From Callaeas wilsoni (taxonomy: Eukaryota > Chordata > Aves > Passeriformes > Callaeidae): a DNA stretch of 64,000 bases. Numbering within the stretch: position 1 is the stretch's first letter; the number at the start of each line of letters is the position of its first letter. Below the pieces are notes generated by a model that did not search any database, was not told the origin of the DNA, and saw nothing but the letters and a program-made list of their open reading frames with translations. This document shows positions 12,451-25,330 of this stretch, piece by piece. Location of the stretch: contig VWPU01003191.1 of assembly GCA_013398955.1 (NCBI GenBank), forward strand, positions 62,001 through 126,000. The letters run 5' to 3'. The position numbers were made by a program, and so were the translations under genes.

Positions 12451-15400
12451 GTGGCAATTGCTGTACAATAGTTGTTTTCTTATAAATATGCATGAATTCA
12501 AACTGGTAATTTCTAGCAGGAAGAATAAGTTGTCAGACTTTGAACAGCCAAAGTCGCCTTTTAAGTAACAATCATGAACTTCCAAATGAAAATTTGCCCC
12601 TTCTGGGGAAGCCAAAATAGATTTTTGTGGTCAGATGAGAGGGACTGTTCTGTATAAACTTGTCTTCCATTGCAAGGAACAATTGAGACAAGAACACAAA
12701 ATGTGTTTCCCATATCTGTGAAATCGTGAGAACGTGATCTTTCCATTTTGTCAAAAGGGCTGCTTTTTTGTCTTTTAGCTATGAATCTTCAGCCAGTTTC
12801 TCATGCCGTATTCTGTACCTTGGAAAATTTAATCAAGGCTGTATTTGAGGAAGAGAAATAGTTTGAGCTGCTAATATTCTCCTGTTCTTCCGATGCTGTC
12901 GAGCCTGCTTTTATGGATCCCTGGAAAGGTTATTGATTTACTGTGAACGTGGCTTTCTGTAGTAAAAGCTGAAGGCTGTTTGCAAACTGCCACCTGAAGC
13001 AGAAGCTTAAGCAGGAAATTTAGATAATGGCATTCTGCTTTCTATGGAAATTTGGAAATTAATATCAGGAGAAGCAGAATGGGGTCTCGTGACTGGGAGT
13101 TGCTGCTGCCAGCAGCTGGAATAGCTCTTCACCTTTATGTTGCAGGGATGCTCAGCCACCTGGGAACTGTTCAAAAGATTTGGGAAAATATTTCTGATAG
13201 CAGTTGCCAATATTAACACTAGTTTTTGTAGACATTCTGTCTTTGTAGTACTTGCTGGGTTAGCACATTTAAACTCATCCACGCTACTCAAAGCTGCTCA
13301 CATGGGATGTCCAGACAGGTTTGGCCAGCAGAATGGGCAGTCCCAAGAGTTTTCTCATACTTTCTCTCTTTTCTGAGAGACAAAAATTCTACAGATGTTA
13401 TATTTAAGCAGTGTCAGCACTTTTGATCCCACAAATTTATCGTTGTACAGATAATGAATTTTTGTTTTTCCTTGGCCATTGAATTGAGAAACTGGAAGCA
13501 ATTCTTGGTTTTAGTTGACCAGAAAATTGTTTTCGGGCAAGCTAAAATGAAGCAATTTGCATAGTTTCAATTTTCTCAGTCCTTTTTTACTGGTTTTAAT
13601 AAAAATGGGTCTAATTCCAATATAATTTAAGTTTTAATTGAAAACAGTATTTTGAAACAAATACTCAAAATACATTTGTTTTCAAAGTTTAGAACAAGTT
13701 TAGTCTTTTCTGGTTTCTTTATTTTTCTGGCTAATGATATCTTAGGCTATTTTTCAAATTCACATTTTTCTCCTCCCTGAAGCAATATATTTTCATAAAT
13801 TCATTGCTTAGCAGAATATTTTTACCCAGCATTGTTAGCAATTTTGCAACTCACTCCTTTTGCCTTAGCGTTTAAATAAAAGAAATAACATAATGTTGCT
13901 TTTAAAGCTTACAGCCTCTAGCCTACAATTTGGAAAAAGTGTTGTGATATGTAACATCAAGTATGACTGGACAAATCCGGGTGGAGTTTGTGAGAATGAG
14001 GGCAGTACAGGTGGCATCCAGGTGACAGAGGTACAGTGTCAGGGGCTGGGAATATAATTTGTGATGGGACAGTTTGAAAATACTCAGTGAGGTCTAAAAT
14101 GAGATCACTTACAGATTAAAGGAGAGTATTAGAGAAAGAAATTTATAATCAAGGTTGACATGGTCATCCATTATCGGCAAGCCAGTCTGCAGTTGTCCAG
14201 CATGAGCTTTCTTGCACTTTCAGCATATCTGTTAATTGCAATTGTCAGGGACAACATTAGCGCAGAAAAATAAGGGGCTAATTAAAACCAGTAGGTGCTG
14301 ATTTCTTTATTTCAGCAAAAAAGAACAAGATAGCATATTTTTTGGGAAATTCTGCTTCTCTTTAGGACAGCTTATTTGGCTATCCATACTCAGCAGCACC
14401 AGCGCAGTTGGAACTGGGGGCTCAGTGCAGTTTCCTTGCATGAACAAAGGAGCCAGATTACTCTGTTCTGTTCCTTCACATCAGAAGGGATCTGCTATTT
14501 TGGACTAGGTGTATGACTTGAACTACAAACTGGTGATAGTGGGGTATGTATTTTAGAAGTCAATGAGATTTTGTGATTTGAACAAGTTAAGCACTTGGTT
14601 ATCTTACTGCGATTTTTCTTTCTTGTTTTGTTCTTAGAATAAAATTTACAAACCAATTCCTCTTACAAATGTCCATACTGTTCACCAATAGGCAGCTAAT
14701 GGTGAATGAATTCCAAAGCATAATACTGTGCCATGACTAATGGCATGAGACCATTACCTGTATAACAGAGCTGCTCTGGAGGTTTCCCTTTGCGCAACAA
14801 ACCCATGTGCTAGAAGGCTGTTCTTCAACAAGGCTTGCATGGCTTGGCCAAGGTGAGAATGGTTTTGGAGGCCTTGCTATTTGGAAGAAGATTTTTTTTC
14901 AAATAGGGGGTTCATCAAGTCCTCTGAATAGATTTTTGTTGTCCAGATTTGAGAACTAGTTCTTGGAGACACTAGATATGGGATTCTCCTGCTAAAAATG
15001 TGCTCAATCCTTTCGTTGAGTCAGTCTCTAATGGTGGTTGCTGAAGTTTGTTATGCTGTTATAACCTGAGCCTTATGGAAATTCTTGAAGTGTTGGAGAA
15101 ATTTGGATTAAATGTCATTGATGAGTCAACTAGTAGGACACAGTGGTTTAAAGGTATCGATGTTGCCCTGTGGTACGACTGTGCAGAATCACTCTTCTCA
15201 AGGATGCTTGAGAGACTGAGAAGGAGATATGTTGCTCTTCTGATCCCCCTGGTGCGCTGGATACTTCAGCTGTAGTGTCTAAGCTGGTCCCAGATACTTA
15301 TCATACTGCTCTGTGTGTATATGTGCTGGGAAGGATCATTGGCATCTTCCATGTAAATATGTATGGGGATCAGCTGTGGTCTGCACTCTTGATGGAAACA

Positions 15401-15821
15401 GCTTAAAGTTTAAGGCTAAAACTTTTTATTGTTGGTAGTGTGGCTAAATGCTGGCTGAGAGTGGGAAAAGAGATTACCCTGTCACTCAAGTAGGTAGAGA
15501 AGGAGCTAAACTACTCTGCAATTTTTGGTCTATTTTAAAAATCTCTGCTATTAATAGTAAGGGAAGTGTGAGCTGTTACAGCCGCTGTGTAGCTCTGCAC
15601 AGGCAGACTGTGATGCACCCATCAATCCTTAGGAAAAGCTCCCTGGGCTCTGGCTGCACAGTGCAATGTGGGAAGCTCTGCTGTAGAATGGCCTTGCACA
15701 CACAGCACCTCCTCCCCACATTCCTGGGTGGAAGCAGGACCTGTCTGATAGCTTTTATGCTGCTGTAGTGAGTGTTTGAAACAATAATCTCCAGGGTGGA
15801 TTGGCAGGGGAGGCTAGCGGT

Positions 15822-15860
15822 GGGAAGGAAGAGGTGAAGGGAGGAAAGGAGAGAAGAGAG
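15822..15860 (+). repeat. 39-bp purine tract with one interruption
   Basis: The + strand is purine-only from 15822 to 15860 except for a single T at 15835. It consists of mixed GGAAGG, GAGGAAAGG and AGAGAAGAG motifs and lacks mirror symmetry. Purine tracts can form triplex DNA, but here it is a composition feature with no assigned role. Confidence 0.7.
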
Positions 15861-16415
15861 CTTTGGGTTAAGGATATATTACACTTAAAATTCTGAGACT
15901 GCTCCACAGATGGGCCACATAAAGAATTAGATTTACAATTTGAACTAAGTTCTGTAAGAAAATAATTGGACTGGTGAAGCAATCTCACTCTCACTAAATT
16001 GCTTTCCGAGGAGCCTATCCTGAATGGGGCTGTGCAGCTCTTTCTGATATTTCAGCATCCGCAGTTCTCATTGACTTTGGTGGGAATTAAACTCATTGAA
16101 CTCCTCACTAGGCAATTAGTTTCTTATAGGTCTAATTTTTCTGCTGCAGAGTGGTAGCTGCCTTTCCCTTCTGCTGGCAGTCATAGCCTGTGCCACTCAA
16201 GTCCAAGCCTCAGTATGCAGGTATCATTTAATGGCTCTTTTGTGAGACATGTACTTAAGCATTTGAACATAGATTCTATTCCTTACTGTTTTCTGTGGAT
16301 AGGATCCTTGGCAGTGTTGTTACACTGACTGCACCACTTTAGCAAAAAGAACATGCAAGATACTTGATGGAAAGTCTTTCCAAAACTAGTCCTGTAAAAA
16401 GCTTATGAACCAGTT

Positions 16416-16476
16416 TGGTGTTTTGTTTTGGTTTTTTGTTTGTTTGTTTGTTTGGTTTGTTTGTTTGGTTTTTTTA
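16416..16476 (+). repeat. Imperfect (GTTT)n microsatellite
   Basis: Repeated GTTT units run across about 60 bp, interrupted by GGTTT variants and a T-rich end. It is a simple repeat in the GADL1 intron. Interruptions usually stabilise such tracts against slippage. Confidence 0.9.
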
Positions 16477-18435
16477 TGTAGGAAGTGTTTGTTTTGCCTT
16501 CAAAAAGGGATGAACACACTTAAAATTAAGAGGACAGCTTCATTAGCAAGGAGGATGAATGAGATGATAAATGAGATCATGAAAGTGAGGTTTTTCTACC
16601 TTTTCTTTCCATGAGAGAAGACCTACTGAAATGCAATATATTTACAGTCCTCAAATTACTGAAGCTGTAAATGTTTTTGCTTTCATGGCTTCTGTTTGTG
16701 CTACTGCACATTTCGAGATGATGGATTATGGAGCGCCAGGTGTTGGGATGAAGAGAATCAATAGTGTGATACAAAAGATGAAATAACTGTGATGGAACAT
16801 CAATAAAGGCTAAAAGCTGCCTTAGGGATTTGAATCTTAAAGAAGAGCCTGAGAAAGTGTATTAAGAAAAATTCGCTTCTCCCCTTGCACTTGTAGTGTC
16901 TTTATTCCATGAGCAGAAGTCACTTGGGGGCTCTGTCAAATACAGAGGTGGAGGAATTTTTTCTTTTCTGTATGTACATGGTGCCCAGCACAACACCGCT
17001 GGGGCACAATGTCATAGTGTCAAGGTAACTTCAGGACACAGCTGGTGTGGGTGCAGTTTGGAATGTTTGGTCTGAAGTGGAGAGGATTTTATTTTGTTTT
17101 TTAAGAAATAAATAAAATTAAATTTGTTATTAATTTGCACACTACTCCCACAAGCAAACCAGATCAGTACATTTAGAAGAAACTAGTTGTAGTTCATGTC
17201 CATGCTGTTGGGACGTTGGTCTGAGGAAATGGCAGCTGCTCCTCTGCTGCTGTGACCCGTTTTCAGGGGACTTGGGCGCTAAAGAAACACAGTAAAGCTA
17301 GGCTGTTAGTGTTGAGAACCTTAACCATTTCTATCTAAGCAAAAAAGACTACTGAAATATATAATGTAAAAGAAAAGCTATTAAGGTAAGTTTGGCATCA
17401 CCATTTTTCTTTTGCAAATCAGGCAGTAGTATGTGGCACAAAGTTTTAGAGCTGAAATAAATCAATGCAGAAACCAAAGTTAGGTCACACACCTATTTTC
17501 TTAGTTCAAAGTCAAACCATCACAAAGAAAAGGAACACGCTCTTCTGAAATACATTGGTGTTCTTACTAATATATTATAATGCAAGACCTTTTAAAAAAT
17601 ACTCCTGTCAAAATACTTAATTCTGCCTTCCATGGAATAGTCCAGCAATGCATTTAAGCTTATGACCTATTTCAAGCATGACAATGCAGAATTACTCACA
17701 TGCTTTAAGCTATGCACAAGATTAATTGGCCAAAGTTAACAGGCCTGCTGGGATGAGATCAAATGCTCTGCTAAAAGGACCTGACTCTGCCAATCTCACT
17801 CATGGCTTTTTTCTGCAGTAAGACAGCTGCGAGATTTCAACCCATGCAACACAAGGCTGGTGTGGCCAAAAGCTGCTCATGTCTTAAATCTAAGAGATGA
17901 AATCTTAAGCTCCAGGATCAGACCTTGTCCTTTAATATTGCATCACACCGACTTTTTTGGCAACTTGAGTTTCACGAGGATTCAATGCAGAATGTCCTCT
18001 AGGGACAGCTGCTTTGCAGATGTGGTGGAGAAGGGTCATCAAGGGCAAGAAGTCATGCTTAGCCTAGTTAGCACAGGGAGACAAACCCTGCCTTTAACCA
18101 GCTGCAGCTGATGTTCTTCCTGAGTTCGAACCTTGGATCTAAATCAGGAAGACTAGGGACCTTAACCCAGCCTTTCCCACATCACAGATGAATGCCTCAA
18201 GCACCATTAGATCTTGCTCCAATTCTTTCAGGAACTACAGAACCCAAGGGTCTCAGTGCTTTAAACCTGCAGGTCTGAGCTTGGCTTTCCTTGGGGCAGG
18301 CAGTGGGAAAGACAGGCAAGGGGAGTGCAAACCTCAGATAGTTCAGAAAAAATTTTAATTCACAAAATACACTTCCCGTCCAAACATGCTGTGTTTCTGA
18401 GTGTGACATCAACCTTTTTTTGTCTCTACTTTCAG

Positions 18436-18609
18436 GTTGCTCCTATAATTAAGGAGAGGATGATGAAGAAGGGCAGCATGATGCTTGGGTACCAGCCTCA
18501 CCGGGGCAAAGTCAACTTCTTCCGCCAGGTGGTTATCAGCCCGCAAGTTAGCCGGGAGGACATGGACTTCCTGCTGGATGAAATCGAACTTCTGGCTAAG
18601 GACTTGTAG
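18436..18609 (+). CDS. GADL1: GADL1 terminal coding exon (glutamate decarboxylase-like 1, C-terminus)
   Basis: This exon encodes the last 57 residues plus TAG of the acidic amino acid decarboxylase GADL1, a PLP-dependent group II decarboxylase related to CSAD and GAD. The family acts on cysteine sulfinate and aspartate, and GADL1 is linked to beta-alanine and carnosine-type dipeptide supply in muscle and brain. A pyrimidine tract ending TACTTTCAG immediately precedes GTTGCT, giving an intact acceptor and phase 0. The peptide starts VAPIIKERMMKKGS and contains GYQPHRGKVNFFRQVVISP, matching the C-terminal domain of GADL1 and closely resembling CSAD. It ends with the DMDFLLDEIELLAKDL helix typical of the family. 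There are no frame breaks. The PLP lysine and catalytic residues are in earlier exons outside the window. The gene is convergent with TGFBR2 downstream. Confidence 0.95.
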   Translation, partial: VAPIIKERMMKKGSMMLGYQPHRGKVNFFRQVVISPQVSREDMDFLLDEIELLAKDL

Positions 18610-19241
18610 CTGTAGCTCCACAGCATCAGGTGCTGCTCATGTGTGATATTTATGGAGAGAGAGTGGCAGCAGCATTCTGGTGCTACTTTGTGGAAGGTAG
18701 TAAAAAGCTAGTTTGGAAACTAATTTTACAGGGCAATATTGAGAACTTTGCAGGTAGAACACCCCTTCACAGGAAAGTATTTGCTGATGGGGGCTGGGAG
18801 GCAGGCTGATGCTTCCAGCACCATTGCTGCCATTCTTGGAAGCATTTCCTCAAGAAGGGAGTGCTTCTGAAAATGGTGTGTATGTCCTAGGAAAGGCAGC
18901 TATTTACTGGGTGCCTGTGCACAGTGTAGCTCAGACTGGTTACTTATGCATGCAGGCAAAATTCCTCTGAAGTTGCTATTAGGAGTGGATTTGTCAGTGA
19001 GCCTTAAGATGCTAGTTAATTCTGTTATCTACTCTGTCAATATTTTAGTTTGGCAATTAACATGATAAGACTGGAAATTGTGAACTTATGTGAAATGAGT
19101 TCCTCAAGGCCCCTAACTAGGTGGATTGCCTGGGTTTTCCACTGTGAGCACCAGCAGACAGTAGGATGAGGCTCAGTGCAGTCATCACATGGGGAGGTTT
19201 GCAGGAACCTCCTGCACGAAGCCCTGAGTAACCAATATCGA

Positions 19242-19315
19242 CCCTGCTGGGAGCAGGTTGAACCAGGTGACCTTTTAAAGTCCTTTCCAACCCACAGGAT
19301 TTTGTGATTCTGTGA
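19242..19315 (+). mobile_element. CR1 LINE 3'-tail fragment in probable GADL1 3' UTR
   Basis: The + strand carries CTGCTGGGAGCAGGTTGAAC, then a block like GACCTTTTAAAGTCCTTTCC, then AACCCACAGGATTTTGTGAT and TCTGTGA. This order matches the extreme 3' end of avian CR1. It is the only CR1 copy recognised on the + strand here. Confidence 0.85.
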
Positions 19316-21149
19316 AACACAGACATTAGGTCCAGTCAGTGTTTGCCAGTGTTCCCCACCCAAAATATCATCATCACTTTAGGAGAGCTGAAAATATTGG
19401 AATAACATTTAGAACTTCTTACCTTTTTGTTAACAGGAGTTACCTGTCATTTCTGAACTGCTGTTCACCTTCATCTATTTTTAAAGTGAAAAGATTTATT
19501 TAGAAGCTTTTAGATGCACTTTAAAATTTTAACAGAGAAAAAATATATTTACTTAGAATATACGTATTTTTATGCATGATGACTTTATATTAATAATATA
19601 GCAAAACTGCTCATTTATCATTGTTTGTATTTTCCTACAGATTTGAGATTACTTGATCTTATGTTATCAGTGTATAATTTGTAATTTTACTCTGAAATTA
19701 CAGTAGTGGTGATTCAGAGAAGGTCTTCCTGTGATTTTAGGATATAAACAGTTTGAACGTTTTTGGTCAATCTTAAGTTATAAAATTAAGTTCTGCACTT
19801 TGTGTTAAGAATTAGAGTATGTTTTTAATCTGTTTTTTATTCTATAAAAATGATCCATTTTATAAAGATAGAAATGTATTTCTTGTGATGAAGTTGTTGC
19901 AGCAAACTAATGGAAATAGCCATGTTTTTCACCTTGTAATCAACATGTACTCAACGTTAATGTTTTGCTGTTTGTTCCTTATTCTGTATTTGAGGTAGCA
20001 CTGACCAGTATGAACCTTTCTGTTACAATGTTTTCTGTCCTCCTGAAAGCTGTTTTTAAACACAATGCTTCCTTGTTTTCATTTCTTACATTGTACTAGG
20101 ATCCAACATTGCTTGAAATTTCTGCTTCCAGTCTCCAGGATGATGGTGTGGAAAGCTTAACAAGGTCATGATAAGCAAGGGGGTCACACTGTCAGAGCAG
20201 AAGTTAAGAGCAAGGGTCACCCTGCAGCCCGTGACAGGGGCCTTTAACAGTGTTCTGGAAGTGGATATACTTGTGCTGTCATGGTGATCCACTGGAATTT
20301 AAGCAGAACCCATGTTGATAGTAATATGAAAACGAATATCACAATGCGGCCCCTGGATTTTGCCCCTTAGTACCCACAAATCACTCCATCATTTATTGCT
20401 GTGTGCTTCTGGCTGTACCGGTTATCCTGATCTTGGAAAGCCTCAATTCAGGGCCCATAAGGCTTATTTTGCCTCCCAGTCACTCAGGGCGGAGTGCAGA
20501 GCGCACAAGGAATGCTGCATGGAAGAGGTGACTTTGTTGTTTCATCTTGAGTTACACAGGACCATTACCCCTTCTCCTTCTCTTTTCTTTGACCTTGAAA
20601 GGAAAGACAAAATATAGTGTCAGGATGTTACGTTTATGGTCCAGATTCTTGGTGAGTACTTGATATTTGATTCATGGAGAAGTTATGACACCTTTCATCA
20701 GCTAAGAATTTGGTCCATGGTGTTTTGTGACACCACTACTATCAAGAAAGTGTTACTGTCTTGTTCCTCTTCATGTTCTTAGTGTGTTTCTCTGTTTCCA
20801 GACACTGCAACACTTACGGCACATGTCAGGCGGAAGTAACACGGTTCCTTTCTGTAGCAGTAGTGGCTATAGTATTTTTAAATGAGAGCAAACTGGAACT
20901 TTTTTTCATATTTGCAGAAAATAAGTCTCTGATCAACATATGCACTGATTTCTTCGAAGCTATAGGTTAACCTTCCAGTGTGATGTGAGTACCTCATCCA
21001 ATCTCCATATATTTTCCGTTGTTTCTGACCCTTTACTATGTCCCAGGTGCGCAATATGATAGTTTCATTTCAGGACTAATGTAATTTTCTCATAGTTGCT
21101 TATGTAGGAGTAGTATGTACAAAATGTCTATTTTGTAGATGGTGATTTT

Positions 21150-21155
21150 AATAAA
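21150..21155 (+). promoter_or_regulatory. Candidate GADL1 polyadenylation signal (AATAAA), proximal
   Basis: A canonical hexamer lies about 2.54 kb after the GADL1 stop codon. Use is not shown by the sequence. Confidence 0.3.
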
Positions 21156-21345
21156 AAGTGAAGTAAATGACACCCTTATAAATACAGTCTGTGTTTGTCA
21201 TTTGTCCATCTAAAACTGCATAAACAAATACAGAAGGTACTTCTAAGCACTCCAGATAAATAGTACTTCAGCTTTAAAATGTGCAACCTAGTTTAACCCT
21301 GCTTTGGGATGTGATTTATCTGTGTGCTGTGCCCACATCATATTT

Positions 21346-21351
21346 AATAAA
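21346..21351 (+). promoter_or_regulatory. Candidate GADL1 polyadenylation signal (AATAAA), distal
   Basis: A canonical hexamer is followed within 20 bases by a TG/T-rich stretch (ATTTTGGGTGAAAACATGTC), as expected downstream of a cleavage site. It lies about 2.74 kb from the stop codon. Confidence 0.35.
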
Positions 21352-22439
21352 CATTTTGGGTGAAAACATGTCATGATTTATCTTATTCTTGCTTTCAAAT
21401 GCAGATGCTAAATTGTCTGTGCAGAAAGGTATTTAATTTTTATTATTTTTTTGCTATTCTAGCTAGTTGAGATTGGACCATGAGCTCCCTCTTCTAGTTA
21501 CTGGCAAGCTCCATTTGTCAGGATGCTAAGCCAAGTTCTGGAAGTAGTGAGGTACATGCATAAATCAGTGTAGAAGCTGATCCATTTCTTGCCTATAATT
21601 GTGTCTGCCTCTAATAATTTTTTCAATAGACAAGGAAAGAAATATTTAGACAGAAGTGATAAGGAGACAGATTTTGCTCTTAGTTGCGTGGCTGCATCTT
21701 GTGAGAATTTTGGGCATTTTGTGATGTGCAAATCCATGTGCAAAATCAGTCACATAAATCATTGTGCCTAGAGCCAGCAGTCTCTGTCTCAGGACTTCCC
21801 TTATGATTTTCTGTGATAAATGAACACTAATCATCAGAGTCTGGTTACATATGATTTTAGTACTTCTAACTCCCACTGATTGAACTGTAAACCCTTGCTG
21901 GATTGGACCCTGAGTCTTATCACTGGGATCTCTCATTTCAACACCATTTGGGCACTCTGAACATCTCAGTTCATCTGCTTGCCTAGAGATTCAGATTTAT
22001 CTTTATTTTTGTGAGACTGAATTGAAATGTATTTTCATTTTTATCCTTCAATGATGCATTAAGATGCTTTTCAAATATCATTTGACCTGTACTTAAAGGA
22101 CAAGAAATGTCCTTGAAGAAAAGCCTAGTAGAACTGGTAGAGTTGCATTCCCAGAATGCCAGGTAAGAGTATGTAAAAACCTGTTATGTCCCTGAGGCTT
22201 CTTCATGCACACAGCCCACAGCACTGATTCATGCTCAAATAATTTTTATTTTTAAATCTCTGGGTATTGTGATAGGGCTTACAAAACTGATAGGAAATGT
22301 TGAAGGCAGAGGAAAATAATTCAGAATTACTAAATGTTGAGTTTGCTCTCTTCTATTAGGTCACACATCACCATAGTTTTTCAGTGGCTGAGTGATGTGT
22401 AGAAAATCAGTCCTTGGAAATCAGATGTTGCAGGTACGG

Positions 22440-22830
22440 CCCACTCGTGCCTGTCCTCCTTTCTGTGGTGTAACTGGTAAATGCTAGTAATTATTTGAGC
22501 TTATGAGCACTGTATCTAGTGCAGTAGCTGCTAAATATTGGTACTGTTAAATCCTGAAATAATGCAATTGCACACGTTAATTTTGTCTTAATTGCTCACA
22601 CTAATTGCAGGTTAGATGCAATCAAAGCAGCACTGCCTGGCAAATGCACTGTGTACACCACAAGAAACCCTGGTGGAGGGATTTTCTTTCTTTAAATTGA
22701 ATCTAGGCTCCCACAATTACATGTTTTTGCTTCAGATGTACAATTAGATGTTATTACTCTAATTCTGTAACTGCACAATAATCAACCAAAAATTACTTTC
22801 AGACACGAAACAAAACAAGGAAATTTGCTC
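22440..22830. promoter_or_regulatory. AT-rich block, candidate conserved non-coding element
   Basis: Repeated TAATTA, TTAATTG and TGCAATTGCA-type motifs, with no repeat signature, resemble the composition of vertebrate developmental enhancers. The assignment is by composition alone. Confidence 0.2.
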
Positions 22831-25330
22831 TGCAAGAGGAACAAAAAAGAGAAATGTCAAAGGTTTCAAGGCAAACCCACAGAAGGAAACAATGGTTGTG
22901 TGAACAATTAACCTCTGCTAAGTGAATTGCTGAACCTCTGCTTAAGTACCTGTGCTGCAGGAGTGGAGGAGGGAAGCTGTTCCCGTCATGGAGTCATCAA
23001 AGAGCTTGCACATGCCCTGGCACTGCAAGCAATCTGCCCCAGCATGCCATGGCCCATCCACTGTCCTAGAGAAGCCCTTCCAGAAGGCTGGACACTTTGT
23101 AGTACATTGACAATTTTTGTATGTATCAGGGTAAAGTTTGTTTTAAAGCGGTCTCAGTAAGAAAAGTGACACGGAAGGGGTAATCTTTAAAAAGTCCAAT
23201 GGAGAGGACCACTTTCAGCCTTGGTAGCTCATGTACAACTAAAGACCAATTGGTCACATTTCTAAAATTCATTAAAGGAAACTAGTAAAATCTTTATTTT
23301 GTCAAGGATGAAGGCAAATAATAGAAAGTGAAAGATATGGACTCTTAACAATTCTGTCAAACACAGATGTTCTGTTTTGACGACGTAATTTCTTTCTTGT
23401 AACTTGTACAAAGCTATTTAAAAATGGAAAGTATGATGAAAGCACTTGCCATGAAATAGCACAGACCCATGGAAACTAACATTTTTCTTTAGGACTGTGC
23501 ACAACACCGTCCTTCCAAGAAACTCTCACCCAGCTTGTCATTCTGGGAAGTGACTCCTTAAATCTGTCAGGCACTGACACTGGCAGCTTTATCCATCCTT
23601 TCTTTTCCTGCCAAGTGATACGGATTTTTATTCTTTCTCTGTTTCTCTACCCTCTCTCATGCCTGTAAATTTTTTTCAGAGGGATATTTTCAGTATTTGG
23701 AACTATAGGAAAAATGTTGGAGTAGCATAAGGGCTAAGATTGAAAGTTGAAGCAAACATAGTGCTCAGGTTATCTTGATGGGATGTTTTGCCTTCCTTTT
23801 TCCCATAATGTATTTGTCCAGATGCTCAGAGGATGAGCAGCCACTGCTTCTGCCGGAGCTATGGTAACAGCAAAACCAAGACTTCACATGGGAGACCAGT
23901 TTGGCCTTGGGAAACTGAATAAGACAAAGAATGTGAGAGAGAAATATTACTTGTCCTCTTTTACAAATGAATGATACCCAAGGAACTTAACCTTCTGTTT
24001 TTGTGAAAACTTGTACCGTAGCTTTAGAAAAATTGTGGAAGGAGTCACTAACAGGAGACAACAGTGAGTGAAAAATGGGACATAGTCTGATACGGGCTTA
24101 GCAGAGGGAGATGTTACTAGACTAGCCGGAGAGCTTTATGGGACTAAAATCTTGATTTTCTAAACTGGACTCTTAAAGTATTTACTGTTGTATCATTTGG
24201 GAAAACCTACATAAGCTGGGAAGCAGGAGTGAAAATGTAAAGTGGATAGGAGTCCTGGTGAAAGATGAAAATGGGTAATGGCGACAGGATGATACTTTGG
24301 CATTGATTCTGAGCTAATCTAACTTCATACTATCATCACTAACCCTTCCAGAAAGATCGGACATATGTTCATGAAATTTGCTTATGAAGTTATGTTGGAA
24401 ATTTTAGATTTTGACATGCATGGACAGTTAGGTGATTTTTAAGAGTGTGTGGCAGAGGAGACAGTAAAAAAAAGTGCAAAATCTTTGGGGACTTGCAAAA
24501 AGCTGCAAGCATTTTTTTTTTTTTGTTTAAGGTAGGGCAGACTAAACACTTGCAAAACAGAAAATTGTGGAAATAAATGTAATGATGGCGTAAAAAGCAG
24601 TGTATGAGCTAAGCCTAAATGACACGTAAATAAAGTCACCCAGCCAAGAAATTCAGTTGTCATCAAAGCAGACCTATTCTCTCATCTGGAGCACAGCAGC
24701 AAGGAAACTCTAGCTGGGCAGCAGGCTCGATGGCCGCTCCAGCCCTGTTGTACCTCAAGCTGTGAGCAGTGAACAGTGGGAATATTAATTGGTGCTACAG
24801 AGCCAAAGCACAGCTCTGCAGAGTCATGTGCTCCATCTACTGGTGTGTCCTCTGGTAACCAACTTGTGCAACACTCCGGATGCCTCTTCCAAAGAGCATT
24901 CCTAGACTGCTCACATGTGGCAGAGGAGGGAACTGGAAGTGGAAGTTCCTGGGATTTTTCCAGCAGAAATTATTTGTCAGAAAATGTTGCTTTGATTTAG
25001 GCAGTCTCCTGTGAAAACATTGGATTTCAATGGACTTCAGGGAAATATATGCAGACCTGTGATTATTTGGTTTTATCCTGCCTAAATAGTGACTGGAATG
25101 TGTTTCCATGTTGCGTAACCCATTATGAGACTGGTGTATTTGAGGCATCCAACGTGAGCAATGGAGAACTCAGGGCAAAATGAAAAATTCACTTCCCTGA
25201 TTCTGAGCCACTCAGCCGAGCAGTAATTCCTTACCCTTGCTTTTTACCAAGGTAAAAAACGGAGTTCAGGAGTGTACAAACCTTTTAAAGTTGTATGACT
25301 TCAGAATGCTCAGTTTCCAGGCTTGATTTT

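Larger units (their letters stand above)
1..18435 (+). other. GADL1: Probable last intron of GADL1 (5' end at or beyond window edge)
   Basis: This stretch lies upstream of the terminal GADL1 exon and shows no recognisable decarboxylase exon. It is mostly AT-rich unique sequence. It also holds CR1 fragments near 4.75, 5.42-6.14 and 11.85-12.15 kb, a GTTT microsatellite near 16.4 kb, poly-T runs near 3.62 and 12.43 kb, a GT/CA purine-pyrimidine tract at 4949-4985 and a GC-rich patch near 0.56-0.77 kb. The first six bases are GTGAGT, a good 5' splice donor, so the window may begin exactly at the end of the preceding exon. That is inference, because the exon itself would be outside. No other gene is visible on either strand; the open frames here lack domains or conserved motifs. 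Confidence 0.6.
18610..21370 (+). other. GADL1: Probable GADL1 3' UTR
   Basis: AT-rich, non-coding sequence follows the GADL1 stop codon. A short CR1 3' tail lies in the same orientation at 19242-19315. Canonical AATAAA hexamers occur at 21150-21155 and 21346-21351. The true end of the transcript is inferred; a shorter UTR is possible. Confidence 0.35.
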
